The notes: a model not told the origin generated them from the letters alone. 50,620 bases of DNA from Victivallales bacterium (GCA_017548425.1 JAFZAB010000114.1:1-50620); one strand, 5' to 3'. Positions 8,321 to 16,914 are shown, counted from the first letter of the stretch. Numbers and translations: made by a program.

Positions 8321-9601
8321 ATGACAAACGCCCTAGACATCCTGAAAGAACGCGGCTTCCTTTACCAGATGACCGATGAAACCGCCATGCGCGAACGACT
8401 CGAAAAAGGCCCCGCGACTTTCTACGTCGGCTTCGATCCCACCGGAAACAGCCTCCATATCGGGCATCTTCTTCCCATCATGGGAATGCGTTGGCTCCAG
8501 AAGTGCGGCCATCGCCCCATCGCGCTCGTCGGCGGCGGCACCGCCATGATCGGCGATCCGTCCGGCAAGACCTCCGCACGCCCCATCATGACCGTCGAAA
8601 CCATTGACGAAAACGTCGCCTGCCTCAAAAAGCAGTTGTCGCGTTTTTTGGATTTCTCAGACGGCAAGGCGCTCCTCCTCAACAACGCCGCATGGCTCCG
8701 CAATTTGAATTTGCTCGAATTCCTGCGCGACATCGGTTCCCTCTTCTCCGTTCCGCGCATGCTCGCCCATGAATCCGTCAAGATGCGTCTTGAAACAGGC
8801 CTTTCCTTCTTGGAATTCTCCTACCCGCTCATGCAAGGCTATGATTTCTATATCCTTAATAGGGATTACAATTGCGAATTCCAGTTTGGCGGACAGGATC
8901 AGTGGGGCAACATGACGGCCGGAACGGAACTGACGCGTCGATTGTCCAACAAGACCGTCAACGTCGCCACCTTCCCGCTCCTCCTCAAGAGCGACGGCAC
9001 AAAGTTCGGCAAAACGGCCGGCGGTGCCGTTTGGCTCGATCCGGAACGCACATCCCCCTTCAACTACTATCAGTTCTGGCGGAACACGGAAGACAGTGAA
9101 GTGAAAAAGCTTCTCGCCCTCTTCACCGCCCTGCCGATGGACGAAGTGAACCGCCTTGGCGAACTTCAGGCTCCCACCATCAATCGCGCGAAAGAGATTC
9201 TCGCCTACGAAGCCACCGCGCTCGCGCATGGCCATGACGAAGCCATCAAGGCTTTCGCCGCCGCTGGAAACGAATTTGGATTCGCTGATCCAAACAACAC
9301 GATTCCAACGACTTCCCGTATCGCCGAAGCATCGCCCATCCAGTTGGAAGCGGATATTCCGACCTTCGAAATCAGCCAGGCCGACATCGACGCAGGCCTG
9401 CCGATTTTCATCCTTCTGGCCAAATCCGGCCTCTGCAAGACATCGTCGGACGCGCGTCGTCTCGTCAAAGGCGGCGGTTGCTCCATCGACGACCGCAAGA
9501 TTACGGAAGAAAAATATCAGATTTCCGCCAATGACTTTGTCGATGGCTCGTTTACATTAAAGGCGGGCAAAAAATCCCGCAAACGCATCAAACTCGCCTA
9601 A
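8321..9601 (+). CDS. tyrS: Tyrosyl-tRNA synthetase
   Basis: The enzyme attaches tyrosine to tRNA-Tyr in the cytoplasm. It is a class I synthetase of 426 residues, normal for bacterial TyrS. The HIGH motif is at residues 46-49 (GNSLHIGHLLP), the tyrosine-binding stretch GGGTAMIGDPSGK follows, QDQWGN is present, and the KMSKS loop appears as KFGKT at 228-232, the form seen in TyrS. The C-terminal part is an S4-like RNA-binding domain (SDARRLVKGGGCSIDD). It lies 30 bp ahead of lpxA and could be co-transcribed with it. Confidence 0.96.
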   Translation: MTNALDILKERGFLYQMTDETAMRERLEKGPATFYVGFDPTGNSLHIGHLLPIMGMRWLQKCGHRPIALVGGGTAMIGDPSGKTSARPIMTVETIDENVACLKKQLSRFLDFSDGKALLLNNAAWLRNLNLLEFLRDIGSLFSVPRMLAHESVKMRLETGLSFLEFSYPLMQGYDFYILNRDYNCEFQFGGQDQWGNMTAGTELTRRLSNKTVNVATFPLLLKSDGTKFGKTAGGAVWLDPERTSPFNYYQFWRNTEDSEVKKLLALFTALPMDEVNRLGELQAPTINRAKEILAYEATALAHGHDEAIKAFAAAGNEFGFADPNNTIPTTSRIAEASPIQLEADIPTFEISQADIDAGLPIFILLAKSGLCKTSSDARRLVKGGGCSIDDRKITEEKYQISANDFVDGSFTLKAGKKSRKRIKLA

Positions 9602-9631
9602 TACCTTATAAATAATAAAGGCCTACCAAAC

Positions 9632-10426
9632 ATGAGCATTGACCCAAGAGCCGTCATCGCGCCAGGAGCGAAAATTGGAAACAACGTGGATATCGCCCCT
9701 TACGCCATTATTGACGAACATGTCACCATCGGCGACAACTGCCAAATCGGGCCGCACGTCTATCTGACGGGGCACACCACCATCGGAAACGGCACGGAAA
9801 TCCATGCGGGAGCCGTCATCGGAGACAAGCCACAGGATGTCAGTTTCGATGAAGCGACGGTCAGCTACGTCGATATCGGCGAAAACTGCCGCATCCGCGA
9901 ATACGTCACAATCCATCGCGGCACAGAGCAAGATTCCCACACGGTCGTCGGCGACCGCGTCATGCTCATGGCGTTCTCCCATCTTGGCCATAACTGCAAA
10001 ATTGGCAATGACGTCATCATCGCCAACGCGACACTTCTCGCGGGGCGCGTCGAAGTCGCGGAACATGCGACCATTTCAGCCGGCGTCATGATCCACCAGT
10101 TCGTCCGCATCGGCCGTCTCGCCATGATCGGCGGCGGCAACGCCATCACGCAGGATGTCCCGCCGTTCTGCCTCCTGCAGGACGACTGCATCCAGAGCGC
10201 GAATATCATCGGCCTACGCCGCTCCAACATGAGCGACGTCGCCCGCAATTCCATCCACGAAGCCGTCAAAATCTACTTCTTCCAGAAGCTTGCCCGCATG
10301 GGAGCCGTGGAAGAAATCCAGAAAAAGTGCGCCCCCTGCCCTGAATTGCAGGAGTTCATCGATTTCGTTCTCACGACGAAACGCGGCATCACCTCCGGCC
10401 GTCCAGTGAAGGAAAAAACAGCATAA
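9632..10426 (+). CDS. lpxA: Acyl-ACP--UDP-N-acetylglucosamine O-acyltransferase
   Basis: LpxA performs the first step of lipid A synthesis, moving a hydroxyacyl chain from ACP to O3 of UDP-GlcNAc. The 264-residue protein shows left-handed beta-helix hexapeptide repeats from the start (IDPRAVIAPGAKIGNNVDIAPYA), the SHLGHNCKIGNDV segment with histidines H117 and H120 (equivalent to the catalytic region of E. coli LpxA), the HQFVRIGRLAMIGG segment, and the C-terminal helical part beginning around residue 190. It shows that the cell has an LPS-type outer membrane. Only lpxA is here; no lpxC, lpxD or fabZ neighbours. A terminator overlaps its stop codon. Confidence 0.95.
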   Translation: MSIDPRAVIAPGAKIGNNVDIAPYAIIDEHVTIGDNCQIGPHVYLTGHTTIGNGTEIHAGAVIGDKPQDVSFDEATVSYVDIGENCRIREYVTIHRGTEQDSHTVVGDRVMLMAFSHLGHNCKIGNDVIIANATLLAGRVEVAEHATISAGVMIHQFVRIGRLAMIGGGNAITQDVPPFCLLQDDCIQSANIIGLRRSNMSDVARNSIHEAVKIYFFQKLARMGAVEEIQKKCAPCPELQEFIDFVLTTKRGITSGRPVKEKTA

Positions 10427-10450
10427 AAAGCGTCCGCAGACGGTTTTTTC
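10426..10450 (+). terminator. Probable terminator after lpxA
   Basis: CGTC-CGCA-GACG hairpin flanked by an A-run on the left and GTTTTTT on the right, starting at the last base of the lpxA stop codon. Confidence 0.6.
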
Positions 10451-10563
10451 ATGGTTTTTTAGCTTTTTCTGTCAATAACCCCTAAATCTGTTACGTTATT
10501 TACGCGTTGATTTCATTCAAACATATCAATGTCATAAATGTAACCTCAAAAAAGGAAACAACC

Positions 10564-11202
10564 ATGCGTAAATGTTTTACCCTAATTGAACTGCTCGTCG
10601 TCATCGGCATTATCGCCGTCCTCGCCGCTATGCTCATGCCGGCCCTCGGCAAAGCCCGTGAATCCGCCAATCAGTCGGACTGCACGAACAACCTCAAACA
10701 GATCGGTCTTGCCATGCAGATGTATGCTGGCGACTACCGCAGCTGCTTCCCCTGCCAGTCCAGCGGCGACGATGTCAACTGGGCCAAATCCCACAACTCA
10801 GGCGGCCTCTATTTCACTGGCTACTACGACTATCTGAAGACCCCGAAAATCCTCCTCTGCCGCTCCGCCAAGCAGAAATCCTTCGATAACTTCAACTCCA
10901 AGCCCGAATCACTCGACTATACGGACACGGCTGACGGCGCCTCCACCGAAAAGACCAGCTACCTCTACTACGCCGGCTTCTCCACGGATGACATCTCCGC
11001 CGAAGAAGGTTTCGTTCGTGACAAGAACAAATGCCACAAGAACCTCGGTATGGTCCTCTATGGCGACTCCCACGTCGAAAAGCATCATGTCGGCGTCAAG
11101 TCCGATGAAAAATGGTACCAGCTCAACGGCCACTTCGGCATCGACGAACTCTTCGCTGACGAAGATCTCGAAGTCGAAAGCCACACGAACGGCCTCTGGT
11201 AA
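10564..11202 (+). CDS. Prepilin-type pseudopilin with H-X9-D[G/S] C-terminal motif
   Basis: This 212-residue protein has the type IV prepilin N-terminus: MRKC followed by [24 protein letters not shown], with E at mature position 5, cleaved by a prepilin peptidase before F. The body begins [20 protein letters not shown], as in the large DUF1559-like pseudopilin families of Lentisphaerae and Planctomycetes. Near the C-terminus the pattern [14 protein letters not shown] fits the H-X9-DG motif with S in place of G. The upstream in-frame TTG (10507) is rejected; AAAGGA before ATG 10564 is a fair ribosome-binding site. The protein is likely anchored in the inner membrane or assembled into a short pseudopilus; its target is unknown. 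It is a single gene with its own terminator. Confidence 0.88.
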   Translation: MRKCFTLIELLVVIGIIAVLAAMLMPALGKARESANQSDCTNNLKQIGLAMQMYAGDYRSCFPCQSSGDDVNWAKSHNSGGLYFTGYYDYLKTPKILLCRSAKQKSFDNFNSKPESLDYTDTADGASTEKTSYLYYAGFSTDDISAEEGFVRDKNKCHKNLGMVLYGDSHVEKHHVGVKSDEKWYQLNGHFGIDELFADEDLEVESHTNGLW

Positions 11203-11224
11203 GCTGATTTGCAGTTGACCGTCA

Positions 11225-11257
11225 ATCCCCGCGATTCATTTCGCGGGGATTTTTTTT
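11225..11257 (+). terminator. Rho-independent terminator after the pseudopilin gene
   Basis: ATCCCCGCGA (11225-11234) pairs with TCGCGGGGAT (11241-11250) around TTCATT, followed by a T-run to 11257. Confidence 0.9.
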
Positions 11258-11373
11258 GCATGTGTCATAGGCTGAAAAGTTGCAACTGGCCTTTATGGAA
11301 GTAGATTACTTTTAATTGTTTTTCCAACCATATAAAACAAAAGTCCCAACAAAAAAACGGAGTGAAGAAAACC

Positions 11374-12207
11374 ATGAAGAAAGCTTTTACGTTATTGACG
11401 CTTGTCGTGATGTGCGCATTCGTGCTCGTCGGCTGCAAGAAAGCGGAAGAAACCGCCCCCGCCGAAGCCCAGACGTTCACCGTCGGTTTTGACGCTGAAT
11501 TCCCGCCCTACGGCTTCCTTGGAGAAGACGGCAACTACAAAGGATTCGATCTTGATCTCGCCCGAGAAGTCTGCCTGCGCAACGGCTGGACGTTTGTCGC
11601 AAAACCGATTGACTGGGCCGCGAAAGACGCCGAACTCAACGCCGGAACCATCGACTGCATCTGGAACGGCTTCACCATCACGGATGAACGGAAAGAACAG
11701 TACACATGGTCTTCCCCCTATGTTCAGAACAAACAGCTCATTCTCGTCAAGAAAGATTCCGGCCTCAAGGCCATCGCGGACTTGAACGGCAAGGCCGTCG
11801 CCGCGCAGGACGGTTCCTCCGGTGCCTCCGCCTTGGAAGACGCCCTGAAGGAACTCCAGAAGAAGGACGCGAACTTCAACTTCAAGGAATACAAGAAGGT
11901 CAAAGACTACGTCACCGCCAAGACCATGCTTGAAAGCGGTGCCGTTGACGCCGTCGCGTTGGACAGCGCAGTCGCCCTCGGCTTCATCGAGAAGTCCAAC
12001 GGCGCGTTCGTCACGTTTGAAGAGCCCCTCATGTTCGAAAGCTACGGCGTTGGCTTCAAGAAAGGCAACACCGTACTCCGCGACAAAGTCGAAGCCACTC
12101 TCCATGCAATGGTCAAAGACGGCACGATCGACAACATTCTCAAGCATTGGAAAGAAGCGGAAGCCAAAAACGGCGGCGATGGCATTGATTTCATCCTTCT
12201 GCCCTAA
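11374..12207 (+). CDS. Amino acid ABC transporter substrate-binding lipoprotein (SBP family 3)
   Basis: The 277-residue protein captures polar amino acids outside the inner membrane for uptake. The lipobox LVGC places the lipidated cysteine at residue 21 after a hydrophobic signal. The family 3 binding-protein pattern is clear: FTVGFDAEFPPYGF, YKGFDLDLARE, DCIWNGFTITDERKEQYTWSSPY. The in-frame GTG at 11362 is less likely than ATG 11374, which has CGGAG eleven bases upstream. The permease and ATPase genes follow; a hairpin at 12237-12276 in the gap would make the binding protein more abundant than the membrane parts. Ligand specificity cannot be fixed from sequence. Confidence 0.92.
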   Translation: MKKAFTLLTLVVMCAFVLVGCKKAEETAPAEAQTFTVGFDAEFPPYGFLGEDGNYKGFDLDLAREVCLRNGWTFVAKPIDWAAKDAELNAGTIDCIWNGFTITDERKEQYTWSSPYVQNKQLILVKKDSGLKAIADLNGKAVAAQDGSSGASALEDALKELQKKDANFNFKEYKKVKDYVTAKTMLESGAVDAVALDSAVALGFIEKSNGAFVTFEEPLMFESYGVGFKKGNTVLRDKVEATLHAMVKDGTIDNILKHWKEAEAKNGGDGIDFILLP

Positions 12208-12236
12208 ATCCGCCCGTATTTAACTGAAACATCTAG

Positions 12237-12276
12237 GCGGCAACGGATTAACGATACACCGTTGCCGCTTTCTTTT
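12237..12276 (+). terminator. Intercistronic hairpin / partial terminator inside the ABC operon
   Basis: GCGGCAACGG (12237-12246) pairs with CCGTTGCCGC (12259-12268) and is followed by TTTCTTTT. It sits between the binding-protein gene and the permease gene, where such hairpins commonly stabilise the upstream message or stop part of transcription. Confidence 0.7.
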
Positions 12277-12305
12277 CTGCCACTTCAGCTTAAAAAGCCA
12301 CGACC

Positions 12306-12956
12306 ATGACGTTGAATCTAATCCTTCTGAAATTGTCACGCGGTCTTGTGACCTCCGTCAACATTTTCTTTCTAACGTTGTTGTTCACATTTCCTTTCGG
12401 ACTGCTCGTCGCCTTGGTGCGGATGCACAAGAATCCGATTCTCAGCAATATAGCGCGAATCTACATTTCCATCATGCGCGGCACGCCGCTCATGCTCCAG
12501 TTGCTGATTGTCTATTTCGGTCCGTATTATCTTTTCGGATGGTCGCTGAAAAACTACCCGCCGTTCGTCGCCGTCATCATCGCTTTCGTCTTGAACTATT
12601 CCGCCTATTTTGCGGAAATCTACCGCGGCGGCATCGCATCCATTCCCATCGGCCAATACGAAGCCGCGACCGTTTTGGGCTATTCCAAACAGCAGACGTT
12701 CTTCAAAATCATTCTGCCGCAGGTCATCAAACGCATCGTCCCCCCAATTACCAATGAAATCATCACGCTCGTGAAGGACACGTCGCTCGCGCAGGTCATT
12801 TCCGTCTTGGAAATGTTCACCATCGCGAAGCAGATCGCCAATGCGCAGTCCTCCATGCTCGCGCTCGTCATCGCGGGCGTGTTCTACTATGTCTTCAATT
12901 TCCTCGTCGCCGTTGTCATGGAGCGAATCGAAAAGAAGCTCGACTATTACCGCTAA
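12306..12956 (+). CDS. Amino acid ABC transporter permease (HisM/GlnP family)
   Basis: The 216-residue inner-membrane protein forms the channel of a polar amino acid transporter. About five hydrophobic helices are visible. The cytoplasmic EAA loop that docks the ATPase reads EAATVLGYSKQQTFFKIILPQ, and MRGTPLMLQLLI and EIYRGGIASIP are family landmarks. It is one of three genes of the unit (binding protein, permease, ATPase) and normally works as a homodimer when only one permease gene is present, as here. The ATPase gene begins 24 bp after its stop. Confidence 0.93.
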   Translation: MTLNLILLKLSRGLVTSVNIFFLTLLFTFPFGLLVALVRMHKNPILSNIARIYISIMRGTPLMLQLLIVYFGPYYLFGWSLKNYPPFVAVIIAFVLNYSAYFAEIYRGGIASIPIGQYEAATVLGYSKQQTFFKIILPQVIKRIVPPITNEIITLVKDTSLAQVISVLEMFTIAKQIANAQSSMLALVIAGVFYYVFNFLVAVVMERIEKKLDYYR

Positions 12957-12980
12957 CCGTCTCGCAGGAACTTTCCAACC

Positions 12981-13745
12981 ATGCCTGTCCTTGAAATAAA
13001 AAATCTGCATAAGACCTTCGACCAGAACGAAATCCTGAAAGGCATCGACTTAATAGTCGAACAAGGCGAAGTCGTATCCATCATCGGTCCGTCTGGCTCC
13101 GGCAAATCCACGCTGCTGCGTTGCGCGACGCTTCTGGAAACGATGACCAAAGGCTCCATGAAGTATTCGGACACGCAGGTCGTCTCCGAAGGCCCGAACG
13201 GCGACAGCATCTATCTCCCCCCCAAGGAGTTGACGCATGTCAAGACGATGTTCGGACTCGTCTTCCAGAATTTCAATCTCTTCCCGCACTATTCCGTTCT
13301 GAAAAACATCATCGACGCGCCGATCTCCGTCCAAAAGCGCGACAAAGACGAAGTCATAGCGGAGGCACGCCAACTCCTTGCGAAGATGGGACTTGCGGAT
13401 CGCGAAAACTTCTATCCTTTCCAACTCTCCGGCGGTCAGCAGCAGCGTGTCTCCATCGCCCGCGCCCTCATCAACAACCCGCAGATTCTTTTCTTCGATG
13501 AACCAACCTCCGCCCTCGATCCCGAACTCACAGGCGAAATTCTGAAAGTCATCCGCGAACTCGCCGCCATGCACATGACGATGGTCATCGTCACGCATGA
13601 AATCGAATTCGCCAAAAACGTCTCCGACCGCGTGATTTTCATGGCAGACGGCGTCATCGTCGAACAAGGCCCACCGCAACAAGTCATCCAGAATCCACAG
13701 CAGGAACGCACACGCACCTTCCTTGCCAATTTAAACAAGAAATAG
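12981..13745 (+). CDS. Amino acid ABC transporter ATP-binding protein (GlnQ/HisP family)
   Basis: This 254-residue cytoplasmic ATPase powers the transporter. Walker A is GPSGSGKST at residues 36-44, the Q-loop is VFQNFNLFPHYSVL, the signature is LSGGQQQR, Walker B is ILFFDEPTSALDPE and the H-loop is VTHE. Relative to GlnQ it carries a short insertion around residues 50-80 (SDTQVVSEGPNGDSIYLPPKEL) between Walker A and the Q-loop. The stop codon lies 4 bp before the next gene, so the sialidase-like gene appears to belong to the same transcript. Confidence 0.94.
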   Translation: MPVLEIKNLHKTFDQNEILKGIDLIVEQGEVVSIIGPSGSGKSTLLRCATLLETMTKGSMKYSDTQVVSEGPNGDSIYLPPKELTHVKTMFGLVFQNFNLFPHYSVLKNIIDAPISVQKRDKDEVIAEARQLLAKMGLADRENFYPFQLSGGQQQRVSIARALINNPQILFFDEPTSALDPELTGEILKVIRELAAMHMTMVIVTHEIEFAKNVSDRVIFMADGVIVEQGPPQQVIQNPQQERTRTFLANLNKK

Positions 13746-13749
13746 CCCT

Positions 13750-14994
13750 ATGTCCGCAGCGATAAAAAGCTTAAGTATCTCCACGTTATTTCTTTGCATA
13801 ATAGCTTTCAGCCAAGGTCTCCCTATGATCGCCAACGAAAAAATCATCTATACATCCCCTGATCCCGCCGGCATCTACCTCTACACGCCAGCCCTGCTGG
13901 AAGGCTTCAATGGCCGCTTCGTCGCCGCCGTCGATCTTGGCGGGCCTGGAACCGATAAATTGACTGGCCCGAAGTCCGATTTAGGCGACTACAAGACCGG
14001 CAACCAGATCCGCGTCCTTCTGTCAGACGACCGCGGCAACACATGGCGTGAGACTTCCGCCCGCATCCCCATGATGCATGAAATCCTCTTCAAGGCTGGC
14101 AAAGCCCTCTACATGATCGGCCATTCAGGCCGCCTGCTCATCACAAAGTCGCTCGACAACGGCGAGACATGGTCTGAACCGTCTGTTCTCTTCCCTGAAC
14201 GCCGTTGGCATCAGTCCTGCGGAACCGTTGACCATCGCGACGGCAAGGTCTATCTCGTCTATGAAAAATGGATCTACGAAGGCCACCAGTGGCCGGGCGT
14301 CGCTCCTGTTCTCCTTGCGGCGGAAGAAGATAAGGATTTAACGGTCGCCTCCAACTGGACGTTCTCCAAGCCGTTCAATCCAGATCCGATCATGGTCGCC
14401 GCCGCCCCGTCTGGCATTCCCGCACTGCCGACGGATTTCCAGCCGGGCCATCCCGCCCCCGGCATTTTGGAAACGTCCGTCTTGCGCATCTATGATCCGA
14501 AACATCCGTTCTACGATCCGAACGACAAGACCGTCATCCTTCTCATGCGCGCCCATACAGGCTTCTCCGACATCGGCGCCATTCTGAAAGGCGTCGAGAA
14601 TCCAGATGGTTCGCTTGAAATCTCGCAGATTCAGAACCGCTTCGGCAACAAGCTGTTCTACATCCATATACCAGGCGCCAACATCAAATTCCATCTTGCC
14701 TATGACGATGTCACAAAGCTCTACTGGATGGTCCATTCGCAGATCGATGGCCGCGTCGCCGAACGCCGCCGCCTCGCTCTCTCATTCTCGAAAGACTTGC
14801 TGACATGGACGTTCGCGGGCCTGATCGCCGTCGGCCCAAGCAACAACGGCGCGCGCCACTACGCCACCTGCATGATTTCCGGTGACGACCTTTTCGTCCT
14901 CTCCCGTTCTGGTGACGAACGTGCTAAGAGTGCCCACGACAACAACTTGACGACTTTCCATCGCGTCGCCGACTTCCGCAAATACGCAAAATAA
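13750..14994 (+). CDS. Sialidase-like exported protein with BNR/Asp-box repeats
   Basis: The 414-residue protein has an N-terminal signal (hydrophobic residues about 9-23, before LPMIANE) and sialidase/neuraminidase-type Asp boxes S-x-D-x-G-x-T-W: SDDRGNTW (92-99) and SLDNGETW (134-141), as in six-bladed propellers of GH33 and related families. FNGRFVAAVD and TCMISGDDLFVLSRSGDE also fit such propellers. I cannot identify the full catalytic arginine triad by eye, so true sialidase activity is uncertain and another glycosidase or carbohydrate-binding role is possible. The start is 4 bp behind the ABC ATPase stop, which suggests translational coupling and a link between glycan trimming and solute uptake. 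Confidence 0.7.
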   Translation: MSAAIKSLSISTLFLCIIAFSQGLPMIANEKIIYTSPDPAGIYLYTPALLEGFNGRFVAAVDLGGPGTDKLTGPKSDLGDYKTGNQIRVLLSDDRGNTWRETSARIPMMHEILFKAGKALYMIGHSGRLLITKSLDNGETWSEPSVLFPERRWHQSCGTVDHRDGKVYLVYEKWIYEGHQWPGVAPVLLAAEEDKDLTVASNWTFSKPFNPDPIMVAAAPSGIPALPTDFQPGHPAPGILETSVLRIYDPKHPFYDPNDKTVILLMRAHTGFSDIGAILKGVENPDGSLEISQIQNRFGNKLFYIHIPGANIKFHLAYDDVTKLYWMVHSQIDGRVAERRRLALSFSKDLLTWTFAGLIAVGPSNNGARHYATCMISGDDLFVLSRSGDERAKSAHDNNLTTFHRVADFRKYAK

Positions 14995-15008
14995 ACCACA
15001 ATCATTTA

Positions 15009-15097
15009 GCCTCGAAGAGGCGTCATATGAGAAACCCCAGGCACAGCCTGGGGTAAGCTATAGCAAGAAAATACGGCCTCGAAGAGGTCGAATGTGA
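15009..15097 (+). repeat. Three-hairpin element, copy A
   Basis: Stem 1 GCCTC-GAA-GAGGC (15009-15021), a 13-nt linker ending TGAGAAA, stem 2 CCCCAGGC-ACA-GCCTGGGG (15035-15053), a 21-nt linker, stem 3 with a GAA loop (15075-15089), and a GAATGTGA tail. It lies directly in front of the KDG kinase gene. Copies B, C and D are at 36779, 45462 and 36892. Confidence 0.8.
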
Positions 15098-15113
15098 GAA
15101 AAGTACAAGCATC

Positions 15114-16205
15114 ATGAAAACAAAATCCCCAGAATCCTGCCGTTACGATATCGTCTCCCTCGGTGAAATCATGCTCCGCCTCGATCCAGGCGAAGGCCGC
15201 ATCCACACGACTCGCTCCTTCAACGTCTGGGAAGGCGGCGGCGAATACAATGTCGCGCGCGGCCTCCGCAAATGCTTCGGTAAACGCGCCGCCGTCGTGA
15301 CCGCTTTTGCCGACAATCCCGTCGGCCGTCTCATTGAAGATTTCATCATGCAGGGCGGCGTCGATACATCGCTCATCAAATGGATTCCGTTCGACGGCGT
15401 CGGCCGCACTGTCCGCAACGGGCTCAACTTCACGGAACGTGGCTTCGGCGTCCGCGGCGCCGTCGGCTGCTCCGACCGCGGCCACACCGCCGCTTCCCAA
15501 CTGAAGGCGGGTGACATCGATTGGGACTATATTTTCGGCAAACTCGGCGTCCGCTGGCTCCATACGGGCGGCATTTTCGCAGCCCTTTCCGACACGACGC
15601 CAGGCGTTGTGATCGAAGCACTTAAGGCCGCGAAAAAGTACGGCACAATGACGAGTTACGACTTGAACTACCGTCCGTCTCTTTGGAAGGCCATCGGCGG
15701 AAAAGAACGTGCGCAGGAAGTCAACCGCGAAATCGCCAAATACGTCGATGTCATGCTTGGCAATGAAGAGGATTTCACAGCCTGTTTGGGCTTCGAAGTC
15801 GCAGGAGCCGATGAAAAACTCACGACGCTTCCCGTCGAAGGCTTCAAGAAAATGATTCAGCAGGTCGTCGCGGCCTATCCGAATTTCAAGGCTGTCGCGA
15901 CAACGCTCCGCTCCGTCAAATCCGCAACCGTCAACGACTGGGGCGCAATTCTTTGGACAAACGGCGAATTCTACCAGGCCGTCCAGCGGGACGGCTTGGA
16001 GATTCTCGACCGCGTCGGCGGAGGCGATAGTTTCGCCTCCGGCCTCATCTACGGTCTCATGGAATTCGACGATCCCGCCCTCGCCGTCAACTACGGCGCC
16101 GCCCACGGTGCCTTGGCCATGACCACGCCAGGCGACACCAGCATGGCGACGCTGAAGGAAGTGGAAAAACTCGTCGGCGGAGCCGGAGCCAGGGTGGATC
16201 GCTAA
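15114..16205 (+). CDS. kdgK: PfkB-family sugar kinase, probable 2-dehydro-3-deoxygluconokinase
   Basis: The enzyme would phosphorylate 2-keto-3-deoxygluconate, the product of uronate and pectin breakdown, to KDPG in the cytoplasm. The 363-residue protein shows the KdgK pattern: SLGEIMLRLDPGEGRI, FNVWEGGGEYNVARGL, FTERGFGVRGAVGCSDR, SYDLNYRPSLWK, and the PfkB catalytic signature with GGGDSFASGLIYGL near residue 302, where D is the base. It is slightly longer than classical KdgK (about 310-340). No KDPG aldolase is next to it. Copy A of the three-hairpin element occupies its 5' region. Ribosome-binding site is weak (GAGAAAAG). Substrate is inferred from family resemblance and the pectin-type genes nearby. 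Confidence 0.82.
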   Translation: MKTKSPESCRYDIVSLGEIMLRLDPGEGRIHTTRSFNVWEGGGEYNVARGLRKCFGKRAAVVTAFADNPVGRLIEDFIMQGGVDTSLIKWIPFDGVGRTVRNGLNFTERGFGVRGAVGCSDRGHTAASQLKAGDIDWDYIFGKLGVRWLHTGGIFAALSDTTPGVVIEALKAAKKYGTMTSYDLNYRPSLWKAIGGKERAQEVNREIAKYVDVMLGNEEDFTACLGFEVAGADEKLTTLPVEGFKKMIQQVVAAYPNFKAVATTLRSVKSATVNDWGAILWTNGEFYQAVQRDGLEILDRVGGGDSFASGLIYGLMEFDDPALAVNYGAAHGALAMTTPGDTSMATLKEVEKLVGGAGARVDR

Positions 16206-16317
16206 GAGCCATACATAAACATTATTTATATTGCTTTCTTGATAATTCTAGCTATATTTATTGTAGTATCATGAAATTGTAAACATGAACTACATCCAAA
16301 TATAGGAGATGATATCA

Positions 16318-16515
16318 ATGAAAACACCAGCCAGACCAATCTGCTACGGCCGACCGTGTATGGTCGGCCTCCCCCCTGAATTGGGACGGCAGATTTTCCG
16401 TGAAATTCTTTTCAGCCAGCCATTTGATGACCATAGGCTCCAGACCAATAACCGTCGGATATTGGCCAGACTCGCCAAGAGAATGGAACAAATGGAAGCA
16501 GACAACAGACAATGA
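16318..16515 (+). CDS. Small hypothetical protein
   Basis: A 65-residue reading frame preceded by TAGGAG 9 bases upstream of ATG 16318 (an earlier in-frame ATG at 16309 abuts the Shine-Dalgarno and is less likely). The C-terminal half looks helical and charged (RILARLAKRMEQMEADNRQ). It stands alone between kdgK and the toxin-antitoxin pair. I do not recognise it; the good ribosome-binding site is the main support. Confidence 0.4.
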   Translation: MKTPARPICYGRPCMVGLPPELGRQIFREILFSQPFDDHRLQTNNRRILARLAKRMEQMEADNRQ

Positions 16516-16576
16516 GGCTGGAATATCATCCACATTATTGTGAAAGCCTCACTTGATTTTTGTTTTCTTTTACGCC

Positions 16577-16606
16577 TTGCGTTTAACGCAAAACGTATTA
16601 TATTGT
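16577..16606 (+). promoter_or_regulatory. Promoter with overlapping inverted-repeat operator for higBA
   Basis: TTGCGTT (16577-16583), one central T, AACGCAA (16585-16591) form a perfect 7-bp inverted repeat. TTGCGT can act as -35 with TATTGT (16601-16606) as -10 at an 18-bp spacing. The palindrome over the -35 box is the usual place for HigA to bind and repress its own operon. Confidence 0.55.
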
Positions 16607-16622
16607 ATGAAAAGGTTTCTGT

Positions 16623-16901
16623 ATGATTAAAAGTTTCAAATGCAAGGATACGTTCAATCTCATGACTAACGGTACAAGTCGTCGGTTCAAAGCAATTGAA
16701 CGAATCGCACTACGCAAATTGGATATGTTAGACGCCGTAATCGCTTTGGAAACATTGCGTATTCCGCCCAGCAACCATTTTGAAGCTCTTCACGGAAATC
16801 GCGAAGGTCAATACAGTATTCGCATCAACGCACAATGGCGTATCTGTTTTACATGGCACGATGGAAACATCTATGACGTTGAAATCGTCGATTATCATTA
16901 A
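16623..16901 (+). CDS. higB: HigB-type toxin (RelE/ParE superfamily)
   Basis: The 92-residue protein matches HigB toxins, ribosome-dependent mRNA endonucleases. Typical segments are MIKSF, the ..RRFKAIERIALRKLDMLDA helix, LRIPPSNHFEALHGNREGQYSIRINAQWRICF, and the C-terminal DVEIVDYH with the final histidine. The order toxin first, antitoxin second is the hallmark of higBA. The antitoxin starts 13 bp after the stop. An AAAAGG ribosome-binding site precedes the ATG. Codon use is more AT-rich than flanking genes, in line with acquisition as a mobile module. Confidence 0.9.
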   Translation: MIKSFKCKDTFNLMTNGTSRRFKAIERIALRKLDMLDAVIALETLRIPPSNHFEALHGNREGQYSIRINAQWRICFTWHDGNIYDVEIVDYH

Positions 16902-16914
16902 CAAGGAGATAAAC

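Noticed and set aside
15006..16106. A 366-codon open frame antisense to the KDG kinase
   Set aside because: The kinase frame has clear PfkB motifs; the antisense frame has none and reflects GC-rich codon bias.
16780..16914. Longer version of the HigA antitoxin starting at 16780
   Set aside because: It would overlap most of the second half of higB; ATG 16915 has a good Shine-Dalgarno and matches the family start.
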